Origin: Coprinopsis marcescibilis
Taxonomy: Eukaryota > Basidiomycota > Agaricomycetes > Agaricales > Psathyrellaceae
Direction of reading: 5' to 3'
Assembly: GCA_004369085.1 (NCBI GenBank)
Contig: ML210162.1
Coordinates: 186,001 to 250,000 of the forward strand
DNA length: 64,000 bases
A program made the position numbers and the translations under genes. Under the pieces are notes generated by a model. That model ran no database searches and was not told where the DNA came from. It was given only the letters and a program-made list of their open reading frames with translations. Below are positions 13,285-23,378 of this stretch, one piece after another; within the stretch, counting starts at the first letter, position 1; each line of letters begins with the position of its first letter.

Positions 13285-16044
13285 ATGTCCTTCTTCAAAG
13301 GCTCTCACCACTTCACCATTAACAATGGAGTCTTCAATGGTTACAATGCAAATGGGATGAGTCGTACGTATCCTTCGATCTCCAAACTCACTTCGCCCTA
13401 ACCAATTCTTCTAGCCCTTGTATACTTACAGCAGTTCGTGGCCAGTGGGGCAACGCACGACTCTCAAGAACGCTCTCCCCCGCCGAGGTGTTATCCAGGA
13501 ACGAGAATAAGCATAACAAGAGCTCTCCTTCGCTGGGTCAGGAAACACCGAAGGAAAGGAGTAGTTTGGTTGCATGGCCCTGTCGGCACAGGCAAAACTG
13601 CAATCGCACAAACATTCGCCGAGAAATGTGCAGCACAAGGAATTTTAGGAGCTTCCTTCTTCTTTTACCGTGGAAGTGACCAGAGAAATGAAGCATCCAT
13701 GTTCGTTGCAACCATCGCATTGCAACTCGCAACATCCATTCCCGCCATCAGGAGTCACATCGAAAGTGCAATTGTCGAAGATCCAGCCATTATCACCAAG
13801 GACCTCTTCATCCAGCTCGAGAAGCTCGTCATCGAACCGCTACTCAAGATCGAAGCTGATAGAGTCGATCGGCTAATCATCATCGACGGCCTTGACGAGT
13901 GTCTTGGGCGCTCTAAAGCGTCAGGTTCCGACGCGGAGAAGGAGCAGTTGTTAGTGCTCAAGCTTGTCGACCGGTTAAACTCCTTGAACCTCCCCATAAT
14001 TGTCCTTATATGCAGTCGCCCAGAGGCTTGGATCAGTGACGGGTTTAAGAGTCTTCCTAGGTTGTGGAGGTGCACGAGGAAACTGGATCTTTTTAAAACC
14101 TCCAGCCTCAACCGAGACATCGAAGTCTACTTCCAAACCGAGTTCGCTCGCATTCGTGAGCAAGCTGGCATAGACGAGGCCGCCGAACCGTGGCCCTCAC
14201 CTCGCGCCTTCAGAAATCTGGTCATCGCGGCTTCTGGGCAGTTTATATATGCTGCTACAGTGATCCGCTTTGTAGAAGACCCGTGGTATTCCCCCATGGA
14301 TCGTCTTCAAGTGATATTATCACCGAGCACATCATTGGATAGCAAATGGTTGGAACCATTGGATGGCCTATATCTCCAAATCCTTAAAAATTGCCCTAAT
14401 TATGCTCTGACGACCGAAATTCTCGGTTGCCTGACATACATAGAAGAGGACATCTGGTTCGCCTTACCAAAAGGTCTAACAAAACCGGCGGTGCTCGTTC
14501 TCGGATCCATCCTCGGATGGCCTCCCCATGCTTTCAGAGGGTTGCACTCCCTCGTCCTCACCAACGCAACTTATTACGAGAGGCCTTTTTATCACGCCTC
14601 TTTCCAGGAGTTTCTTGATTCCCCTCGGTCTGGCAGATTCTATCAGCCTCTTCCGGGTCCGCACTACTTTTCCTTACTCTTGACCAAGTGCGTGGAATTC
14701 CTTCTTGCTCGCTCGAAGAACCAATACAGTATTGGTGGCATGCATTCAGGTTCGACTCACCCACGTCCTATCATGCCATTTCTTGCTCATAGTTTCTCAT
14801 GTAGATGCTCTATATTTCGCAACGTGGTCACTCGAAGAATGCCTTTTGCCCAGTGTCCAGATAACGTATTCGGAGTCCAACATTCCTGAAGGGGTCCAAA
14901 ATGCACTCAAGCTCGCAGCGAGTGCTAATCTGTTGGGACCCTCTGTGGGCACACTATCTGTGGATAGGCTCGTGTTCCATTACCTCGGCGGGCGCATCCA
15001 TAACGACGTGGAACTTATTCGCGACTGTATTGCTGCAAATCAAAGGAATTATGATCTCGAACTCACAAAAAAGCTCGCAGACCTTACTCTTGAGGACCGG
15101 GACTACCTCTTCCGCTTTGTCGACGTCATCTATGGCAATCAACAATCGCATCTCACACCATCCGGCTACAATCCATCGTTCGCTCAGATAAAGTTCTTAA
15201 TCCTCGACGAACGCATATGTCCGACGTTCGAGGGGATTGACGCAACGCGCTTCTTACGCGAGAAGGGCCTCGACGCATTGTGCATCGAGAAATGGGCATC
15301 CGACTGGAACGATGTGGCACGTGTCGCAGACGAAAGACCAGAGTCGGTGTGCCTCCATTACTGCTATTTCCGGCGGGATTTCATTGCATTCCTAGCCACA
15401 CCCCGTCGCTCACAGCCACTTGGGTGGCATCGGATGCAAGAGGGGAAGTTGGGTAACAACGTCGAACGTTGTTTCCTGCGCATGAAACGTCTTGACAAAG
15501 TTAGAGCTCAAGATGCGGAGAGGTCCGAACCGAACCGATGCAAGCGGTGTGCATGGTATGCGCGTTGGGATATTCAACGGTAAGTGGATGATTTCTCCGG
15601 GTACCTGCATTTGCTGAACGGATGTCCAATTACAGGAATGTTTTTTCAGTTATTCTAGACTGGGTTCCACTATTGGACGATCTTTATGACATAGGGACCC
15701 ACCTGAAAGATCACTCTGCACATATGGGCGTGATCCCAAGGGAAGCATCAGAAGAACCCAAGGGACACCAAGGTTACGATTGTTGGAACCGAGTCGGCGG
15801 GAAAGTGGATCGCTGTCCAAAATTTCCATTAGGCACTGGGGACGAGTGGAATACATGCATTCTTCGCTGCATATGTTCGGGCAAGTTGCGTTTAGCTGCA
15901 CAGTTACTGGACTTTATCTTGCCATTCTTCGCGCCGCTATCCATTTCCCTCAGCGTGAAGCCCCGCTATCCCATTTGGACGGTACAGTTCGCCGAAATGG
16001 TTCCTATCTTCAAACACATTCTTTCAAAGAAAGGTTATTTATAA
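13285..16044 (+). CDS. NACHT-domain NTPase A (NLR-like STAND protein)
   Basis: An 865-residue predicted protein in four exons (introns 13364-13414, 14750-14804, 15580-15635). It starts with a short Asn/Gly-rich segment containing FTINNGVFNGYNANG, then SGATHDSQER and PPPRCYPGTR, the linker usually found just before NACHT in agaricomycete proteins. NACHT features: Walker A GPVGTGKTAIAQTF near residues 80-90, Walker B RLIIIDGLDEC near 178-188, and ICSRPEAWI as sensor. The C-terminal half shows no WD40, ankyrin or TPR repeats that I can recognise. Such proteins are the fungal counterparts of NOD-like receptors, and some control heterokaryon incompatibility or defence. The role here is inference. 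A start further upstream in the same frame (13189) exists; I chose 13285 because it begins at the family-like MSFF opening. Confidence 0.88.
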
Positions 16045-16112
16045 CGTCTCGTGGATTGTAATTGTACTGGTCATGGATGTGTATGTATATACCGTAAATG
16101 TGGGTTGTACTA

Positions 16113-17558
16113 TCAAGCTATAAATCGTGGTCCGAGCGTTAACCTCATAAGTAGTTCATGCTGCGACTGAACCCCATCACATCCCGAGATGAACACTCTC
16201 TTCAGCTTGTTAAAGCGATGCCTTTCCGAAGTGGAGTCTGTAAAGATCGCTCTTGGTAGCAACGCACCAACAATAGCTGCTCCTGTCAGCCGTTGACACA
16301 GAAGTAGTTCTAGCTTGTTAAGCCTCGGTAGTCGCATCCTCACTTGTCCATCCTCGGTATACTCCGGTTTAAGCAAGCCTATGACCTTGTCGGACATATC
16401 GGAAGCCACGATCCGGAACTCTTCCAATGTATTGAGCCGGTCGAAGACCCACTGGAAGTCCTTTGTCCGTAGATCACTGTAGTCCATCACCAAAACCCTT
16501 ATTGGTGGTCTGCATCTTGATAAGAGTGACCGTAAACCCATCCCGGTCGCCTGGTCGCTCCATGGTGATTGGGAGAAGTCATTGGCTTCATCGTCGCTAT
16601 CTCCTTCGTCGCCGAATTTCTCCGCGCTTGGAATGCGGTATTCAACGTTAAGATAGGTGAGGCTGAGTGTCTGAAGGCGTGGTGTCGACAAACAGGAAAG
16701 GATGGAGCGTGTCATGGACGTGGTTTTGATGAACAACATCTCGAGATGAGGAAGCATCACGATGGATGATGGTTGGTCATAGGTGTGCCGGTTGTCCTCG
16801 TGCAGCCAGCCCTCGAACATGAACGAACGCAGGAGGGGGCATGCAGAGAGGACATCTAGGACAGATGCGGTGCATTTCGCTGAACCCGCTGACTCGGTTA
16901 TAGTTAGATTTGTGAAGTGTAACGGGACCAACTGGCCTGGGGAGGGAAGACTGGTGACCCAGAATGATATGGATGATTCTTGACCGAAGGTGGGGTGATC
17001 AATGGCGAATGGGCTGTCTTCGTCCAGCTCTATGCTGTCGAAGTCGTCCAGGTCCGACTCTGGTATTAGATTGAGCACCAGGCTGTCCAGCTCGACGGGA
17101 GATACTCCGGAAGAAGAGAACGGCTGGTCGGACATGTCGACTATCTCTGTGCGGAATCCCCCCACAGAGAAGGATCTCCAACGCGAAACCGAGGGGAGGA
17201 GTGGCGAGAGGATTGGCAATAGTGCATTAGCGTCATCCGACATTACACGAACGTCGATAAACAGTGGTTCTGACTTTTGCAGATACAATTCGGCAATTCG
17301 TTGAAGGTATAAAACGTTGTCGCATGTGTGGTTCAGATGAATGCGCCGCCATAACGCAGGGAGGGAATCCGCAATGTTGCTCCACCTCCGGCAGACACCT
17401 CGGAGTGTCAGTGTTTCTGTTGGCGACTGGTCAGCGAGATGGACGAAGATGTCGATGAGAAGCTCTGTCGGAAGCGATTCCATTGTCGTCGTTCGCGAGG
17501 TTGTGGCGACTGCTTGGTTCTCGAGAGCCATTTGGACTGAAGAAAGGTGTTGTTGCAC
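16113..17558 (-). CDS. F-box protein
   Basis: A single-exon ORF of 481 residues. After a short leader it has a clear F-box, MESLPTELLIDIFVHLADQS, then TLTLRGVCRRWSNIADSLPA and LWRRIHL, the layout of the large agaricomycete F-box family. The remainder has scattered Leu-rich segments (LRSLLSRCRPPIRVLVMDYS; LNKLELLLCQRLTGAAIV) but no clear repeat. The coding start could be the first Met at 17558 or a later one nearer the F-box. It is convergent with NACHT gene A, with 68 bases between the stops. Ubiquitin-ligase adaptor by family; target unknown. Confidence 0.82.
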   Translation of the reverse strand: MQQHLSSVQMALENQAVATTSRTTTMESLPTELLIDIFVHLADQSPTETLTLRGVCRRWSNIADSLPALWRRIHLNHTCDNVLYLQRIAELYLQKSEPLFIDVRVMSDDANALLPILSPLLPSVSRWRSFSVGGFRTEIVDMSDQPFSSSGVSPVELDSLVLNLIPESDLDDFDSIELDEDSPFAIDHPTFGQESSISFWVTSLPSPGQLVPLHFTNLTITESAGSAKCTASVLDVLSACPLLRSFMFEGWLHEDNRHTYDQPSSIVMLPHLEMLFIKTTSMTRSILSCLSTPRLQTLSLTYLNVEYRIPSAEKFGDEGDSDDEANDFSQSPWSDQATGMGLRSLLSRCRPPIRVLVMDYSDLRTKDFQWVFDRLNTLEEFRIVASDMSDKVIGLLKPEYTEDGQVRMRLPRLNKLELLLCQRLTGAAIVGALLPRAIFTDSTSERHRFNKLKRVFISGCDGVQSQHELLMRLTLGPRFIA

Positions 17559-18101
17559 TGGCTGAGAGATGCAGCAACCAGGCCCTGCAGGCGTGGGAAA
17601 CGGCAGTCTGAGGCCAATTGAATTGAGTTAATTATGGTTGGACGCACGCAATCCAGACCGCCCTGGCAAATGGGAACGCTGTGGGTCATCTGAATAATAC
17701 AATGGCACTCCCAGCTGGCATCCATCGTCTACGAAATGGCCAGATTCTCGTTTTGTGAACTCAGACGAGGATATGAGCTTGTTACGATTCCGGCGAGCTT
17801 GGGAATGCTTCCATCGTCGCCATGGTTATGATGAGCAGCTGTTCATGAGGTAGATAGGCCGTGTTTTGGCTCTGTCGTCGTCGTGAACACCACGAACGGT
17901 CAAAAGAGAATACACGCAGGAAGTCTGAACCTATGCCGACGCGGGACTTCAAGCCGCTTAGTCATTGTTCAAGCTGTACAGTTCATCGGTGATTGCCGCA
18001 AGCCCCATACACGATCTGGTCATTGGAAGGTACCAAAGTCCGACACACAGTAACGAGCCGTAGGCCTTGCATTCCGGTCCACAAGAAACGGTCGAACCAT
18101 C
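17559..18101. other. Divergent intergenic region upstream of eS19
   Basis: A 543-base gap between the F-box gene (-) and the ribosomal protein gene (+). It must include the strong promoter and 5' leader of the eS19 gene. I could not identify a specific element with confidence. Confidence 0.5.
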
Positions 18102-18738
18102 ATGCCGGGTGTACGAGATATCAGGTTCGTAGGCGAATCTCTGCTCGTCTGGAAAAAAATCTCATTTCTATGACCAAATTTATCGGCGCTCAATTATCTT
18201 CAATGTCTTCAACTTTCAAACGAGAACAGTGCGGACGCCTTTATCAAGGCCTACTCCTCCCATTTGAAGCGATCTGGAAAGCTTGAGGTGCCAACATGGG
18301 TTGACCTCGTCAAAACCGGTGCCTACAAGGAACTCGCCCCATACGACCCTGACTGGTACTATGTTCGCGCAGGTGAGTGCTTGGCCTTGACCCAAATCAC
18401 GCATCGGGATTTAATTGGTCTGGAAATTAGCTGCTGTTGCCCGACACATATACCTCCGAAAAGATGTCGGAATTGGTGCTCTTGCCAAGCTCCACGGTGG
18501 CCGCAACCGACGGGGAAACCGTCCTTCACACCACGCTGACGCCTCAACCAGTGTTCAACGCAAAATCTGCCAGTCCTTGGAGAAGATCGGTGTGTTGGAA
18601 CAGACCGACAACGGTGGACGACGGGTCACACAAGACGGCCAACGGGATTTGGATCGTATTGCCACAGCAGTAGTGGAGGCACAGAGAGAGGAGGAAAGCG
18701 ACGAGGAAGAGGAGGAGGAGGAAGAGGAAGAAGAGTAG
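18102..18738 (+). CDS. RPS19: 40S ribosomal protein eS19
   Basis: A component of the small ribosomal subunit, 157 residues in three exons (introns 18125-18229 and 18373-18430). It opens [20 protein letters not shown], then [57 protein letters not shown] and a final helix with [15 protein letters not shown]. This covers the whole eS19 family. The first coding exon is only 23 bases, and the frame is fixed by MPGVRDIS. Unusually, the C-terminus carries an acidic run: EEESDEE and then eleven or so glutamates in a row, encoded by GAG/GAA. Acidic tails on fungal eS19 are not unique to this sequence, but this one is long. Confidence 0.95.
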
Positions 18739-19220
18739 ATGTTTGACCGTAGGACAGTAGGGTCGTTGTGCTCTCCTCTATCATCAACCATGCGTCACTC
18801 GGCATATGATCATCCTCTGTGTTTTTTCTAATTTCACGATCTGCAGCATGCAATACAAAAACAACTGCAACCTCACCCTTTGTGCAATCCATCCAGTCTC
18901 CCTCTCCGCGTCATGGACGTGACTCGCAATTGTGAACCGATTTATAGTGCTAGTCACGCACTGGGGACCTACTGAGGTTGCTTTCGTTCCTAAGCTTCTG
19001 TCCTTCAGTATCTTTTCGCATCAGAACACGCTCTCTTACGGCTCAGTCGTATCCTGCATTCGGTTATTTCATCCACTGACATAACATTGATTGGTCAAGC
19101 ACAGGATGATTTCGTGTTTCTATTCCTCTTTCAGCGATCTAGTTCTCATCACTTTGCTGAGTACAAAAGACCACACATCCCACATTCCATTCTTGCCTCA
19201 CGACAAGTTGTCCGTAAGAG

Positions 19221-19971
19221 ATGCCCACCTATCAAGACCTCATTGGCAAGCAAGCGCCTAGTTTTTCGCTGCCGAATCATGATGGGAGCAATTTCGACTT
19301 CAAGCCTGGAGAAGACAGCCGTCCGGTTGCATTGTTCTTCTATCCTGAATCAGGTAGATTGGAAGATGGATCGGTAGAGCAAACTTATAGTTAATCTTGG
19401 CAGGCTCTTATGGCTGCACTCGACAAGCGTGCCAGTTCCGTGACGCAGTCGTAGGTGAGGGTGCACGGTATTCGAGATTGTGTTCAAGTCGCCTCAAAAC
19501 GCAACGATAGAGAATGTGACATTCAGTGCAGAGAAAGTTCGCCTCATCGGCATCAGCCCAGACAGTGTCGAGAAGCAAAAGCAATTTGTGGAGAAGCACA
19601 ACCTTCCAGTGAGTGGAGGTTATTTGTCGCACAACAAAGGCTAATGTGATGCCTTTACTGTAGTTCCCTGTTCTGAGCGACTCGGAGAAGCAAGTCGCAG
19701 GTATTTACCACATCCCTCGTGGCATGATGGGTATTACGCCTGTTGCAAGAGTAACAGTGGTTATCGATGCAAAGGGAGTCGTCCGGTAAGAGTCAGAGAG
19801 CATGCTATCCGCGATGTTAATCTGAAATTCTGACACAGTGATACTTTGGATGCAACTATGAACTATGGTGCACACCAAAAGTTCGTTGAGAAATGGCTGA
19901 CCAAGTTGGAGAATGAAGCTGAACCAGGTGCTGGGACAGAAGCAGCGCCAGCTACGTCCGCCGAGTCATAA
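19221..19971 (+). CDS. PrxQ/BCP-type peroxiredoxin
   Basis: A 178-residue thiol peroxidase in five exons (introns 19354-19403, 19455-19510, 19609-19663, 19786-19838). The exons sum exactly to a whole number of codons. The protein begins MPTYQDLIGKQAPSFSLPNH and carries FFYPESGSYGCTRQACQFRD, where the peroxidatic Cys (GCT) and a resolving Cys five residues later (QAC) mark the atypical 2-Cys PrxQ group. LIGISPDS and FPVLSDSE follow. It reduces hydrogen peroxide and organic hydroperoxides, usually with thioredoxin as reductant. Yeast Dot5 is a nuclear member of this group, but no clear targeting signal is visible here. The C-terminal tail is Ala/Glu-rich. Confidence 0.92.
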
Positions 19972-20525
19972 TCGAGCTGGTTGCTCGTGTAGGACTCCAG
20001 GAGTTGTGAAAGTTGTAAACATAACTGTTTTCATAGCCTATGTGGTTGTTAGAGAGAATGCTTTGTAGCCGCTTACTATGTATGGAGGGGAGGAGAAATC
20101 ACCTGATGGGGCAAGCCAATATCACATTCTTCAGCTCTCGATCAATAATCGCCGGCAAACGACTTGTTCCACTGAGCCCATGATGGTTTGTTGTACCGGT
20201 ATATGTTTGCCTTCATACGCAACTTTGCGAAACCCAGATACCCCTATAGCGCAGATTTTCTGCCTACAACGACCACCAGAATCCCCTTCAAGTTTCTAGC
20301 CACTAGAAGTACGAACGGTGAGTAACACCCTCAAGCTATGTTCAACGCGACAAACAAGGTCCGGAAAGCTCACTGATTGACATGTCGGTTACCCGCATCT
20401 GCGCTCTCCTCTGCCTTGTGATTTTGCACTTGCTGTGACGTTCGCAATCGTATTATAATCCAGGTCCTCGAGTCGTCTTCGGATTACCACCAACATCGTC
20501 TTTCTCCACCTCGACCGTCGCAAGA
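19972..20525. other. Intergenic gap
   Basis: 554 bases between two plus-strand genes, so it holds the peroxiredoxin 3' end and the flavoprotein promoter. I see no further gene. Confidence 0.55.
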
Positions 20526-22070
20526 ATGCCTATCAAGACCGCTGTTACTGAGCTTCTCGGGATCCGAGTGTATGTCGAGCGTTGTGGCTTTGTTTGAGAG
20601 TTGAAATCGAGCTCACTGCGTCTCCCAGTCCCGTCATTCAAGGTGGAATGCAATGGTATGGGCAGGATGTAAAACTTTAGCCGGCCTGTTTTGCTAAGGC
20701 CTGTGCTACAGGGTCGGTGTTCCCAAATTAGTTGCTGCAGTTTCTGAAGCTGGTGGACTCGGTGCGCATTATTTTTCTGTCGTGAAGCACAGACAACTTA
20801 CAGTTCATCTTTCCTTCGCTTATAGGTGTCTTGACGGCTCTTACCCAACCCTCTCCCGAGGCTCTGCGTCTAGCCATCCGCGAAACGCGTAAATTGACCT
20901 CCAAGCCGTTCGGTGTGAACATCACTTTGCTCCCGAGCATCAGCCCACCGGACTACCCTGGATACGCTCGTGCTGCCGTGGAGGAAGGTGTGAGGATCTT
21001 TGAGACTGCCGGGAACAACCGCAAGTACAACTTGTTTGGTTATGCGAGGGGTTAGCTAACGTGTTTGCTCTTAGCTGGACCCCTGATCAAATACTTCAAG
21101 GAGAACAACTGCATTGTGATTCACAAATGCACTACAATTCGACATGCCAAGGTGCGTTTGAAGGATGCTCTTTCTGGCACGCAAGGGTCAACTGATTGCT
21201 TGGACCGCTATGTAGAGTGCTGAACGCCACGGAGTTGATGTTCTCAGCATTGACGGGCTTGAATGTAAGTGCTTGCATATCTACTTTGAGGAGGTTCGCT
21301 CAACGTCGCTGGTCGTATCGTAGGTGCTGGCCACCCCGGTGAAGATGATGTTGGCGGCTTGGTACTGGTCAGTCGCAGAATCCCAGTCTCTTGGTCTTCG
21401 TCCAACACCAACACATTTTTATAGCTTGCCCGTGCCGCAACGGAGCTTAAAGTTCCGTTCCTTGCTTCAGGTGGTATCGCAGATGCCCGCGGTTTCGCTG
21501 CTGCGTTGACACTTGGTGCTGCTGTAAGGGCCGATTATAATCTACTTCGAACGTTGATTTAACTCTGTATGAATAGGGTGTCAACCTCGGTACCCGTTTC
21601 ATGTGCACCGTCGAGTCGTAAGTATCACCCCCTTTCACCTTTTCTGTCCCGCATCAACCAGACACTCACGACGCCCAACACCCCTTCCCAGACCCATCCA
21701 CCAAAACATCAAAGAGAAGATCGTAGCCTCCACCGAACGCGACACGGTACACATCTTCCGCACCCTGCACAATACAGCCCGCGTGTTCAAGAACAAAGTC
21801 TCGATGGAGGTCGTCAAGATTGAGGGGAAGGGTAATGCCAAGTTTGAGGACGTGCGGGCGCTGGTGTCGGGTGAGCGCGGCCGCAAGGTGTACGAGTTGG
21901 GTGATCCGGACTATGGAATCTGGACGGCGGGGATTGCGATGGGGCTGATCAATGATATCCCGACGTGCAAAGAGTTGGTGGAGAGGCTTGAGAGGGAGAC
22001 GGAGGAGATTGTTTTGGGAGTTGCGAGGAATATGTTTGGGGTGAGTGTAGTTGAGAAGGCCAAGTTGTAG
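20526..22070 (+). CDS. Nitronate monooxygenase-like flavoprotein (2-nitropropane dioxygenase family)
   Basis: A TIM-barrel FMN enzyme of about 355 residues with several short introns. It begins MPIKTAVTELLGIRVPVIQG, then GGMQWVGVPKLVAAVSEAGG and LGVLTA, the N-terminal FMN-site pattern of the family. Later blocks include KPFGVNITLLPS, CTTIRHAKSAERHGVDVLSI, GLECAGHPGEDDVGG, ASGGIADARGFAAALTLGA and GVNLGTRFMC. Family members oxidise nitronates such as propionate-3-nitronate; some homologues have other substrates. One intron (21021-21074) uses a GCAAGT donor (GC-AG) and is needed to join TAGNN to PGPLIKYF. The C-terminus ends VVEKAKL, with no obvious peroxisomal or mitochondrial signal. Confidence 0.93.
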
Positions 22071-23378
22071 ACGGTAGATTTGAATTGGCAGAATTTTAAT
22101 TTGGGTTAGGCTGCGGTCTTTTTCGAGCTAGGTTTGGTATCATTCGCGTTAGGCGATACTGGTTAGTAACGCACGCGGATCTCTTGCTCTCTATCATATC
22201 TAAAATCTTCCACTGTTGCAAATTGTGGATTTATAACTTTCGACTGCTTGAATCCTGCACTACTCGTGTTACAACATAGAAATTTTTGGTTTACCCAGTT
22301 GAGCAATATGGACATGAATATTCGACTTTCTCGAGGCTACCCGCTAATGCCTAGTATGTATTTAGTTTGAGTCCGCCAAGGCGTTTGGGTGAGGTGAGCG
22401 ACTGGGTAGAAGGGTCCTCAAGTGGAGTATGAGGCCAGGAACCATTTTTCTTGAGATTGATGTGTCTCGGATTAATAGCCCGAGTTTTTACTGCACTGGT
22501 CTGATAGGGTCGCCCCCAAAATCTCCATCTCAAGTTGTAGATCAACCGCATTGCAAGTTGAATAGCTTCATTATTGTCAAATTTTATACTCACTATTGTA
22601 TACGGCTATCTATATTCTATCGCTGCTTTTCTGTACTGACCTCTCTTCAACCTTGCCGTTCTGATGCTTATTGGTTGTGGGACTGTTTTAGCGCGCGTTT
22701 CCGCATGTAATCTCCCAAGATCTCATATCTTGCGGTAATGACTATTGATTCATGGGACGCTAGGGCTGATCCGGATCATCGCGGAGGTGTCGCTCGAAAG
22801 AGTTTTCGCCTTTACTAAATGACACAAATCGCAGGGATCTTTCCGTAGAAATAACGGGGCAACACGGGGGTGCACGGAGCCCAGTTAGACTTGCCTGAGA
22901 CTCGGAGTGAAGGACGCCTTGTCTAATTGATGTATAAATACAGCTTCCAGAATACATGCATTGTCAGATCTGATCGTTTGTAGAATGGAAAGTGCTGTTC
23001 CATTTCCGACAAGCGCCTTGCCTGTCGCGGCAGCACTTGAGCCATATCTGACGTCTCCTTCCAGAGAAACCCTATAATAAGTAGCCTACGATTGTGTGTA
23101 CACTGGAGCCTTGACATTCTAGACACTAAAAACTTTCAGGGTGTAAAATTCCAAAAAGTGTCGATTACATGTGAGAGCCAAGACTTGTCGCAGCACTATT
23201 ACAAACGGTTTCTGGAAGGTTGCAAGCCACTAGTATGTAGTAAGGAGTAAAGAGTAGGGAAAAGGAAGATCCAGACCATGACTTGAAGATTCCACTGAAT
23301 GTATAAAAACTCGATGATCTCGATATCGTACCTCGTCGTACATCGTCCTGTTTTGTCTTCAGCCCTCGTCCGCCTGAC
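22071..23378. other. Intergenic region, no gene seen
   Basis: 1.3 kb between the flavoprotein and the AT-hook gene. Short open frames here have no family resemblance. The only candidate element is a TATA-like sequence near 23302. Confidence 0.5.
23302..23309 (+). promoter_or_regulatory. Possible TATA element of the AT-hook gene
   Basis: TATAAAAA lies about 70-77 bases upstream of the ATG at 23379. Position and sequence fit a core promoter, but no transcription start is known. Confidence 0.35.

Noticed and set aside
14750..14764. A tRNA B-box-like sequence (ggttcgactca)
   Set aside because: There is no A-box or cloverleaf, and it coincides with the donor of an intron in NACHT gene A.
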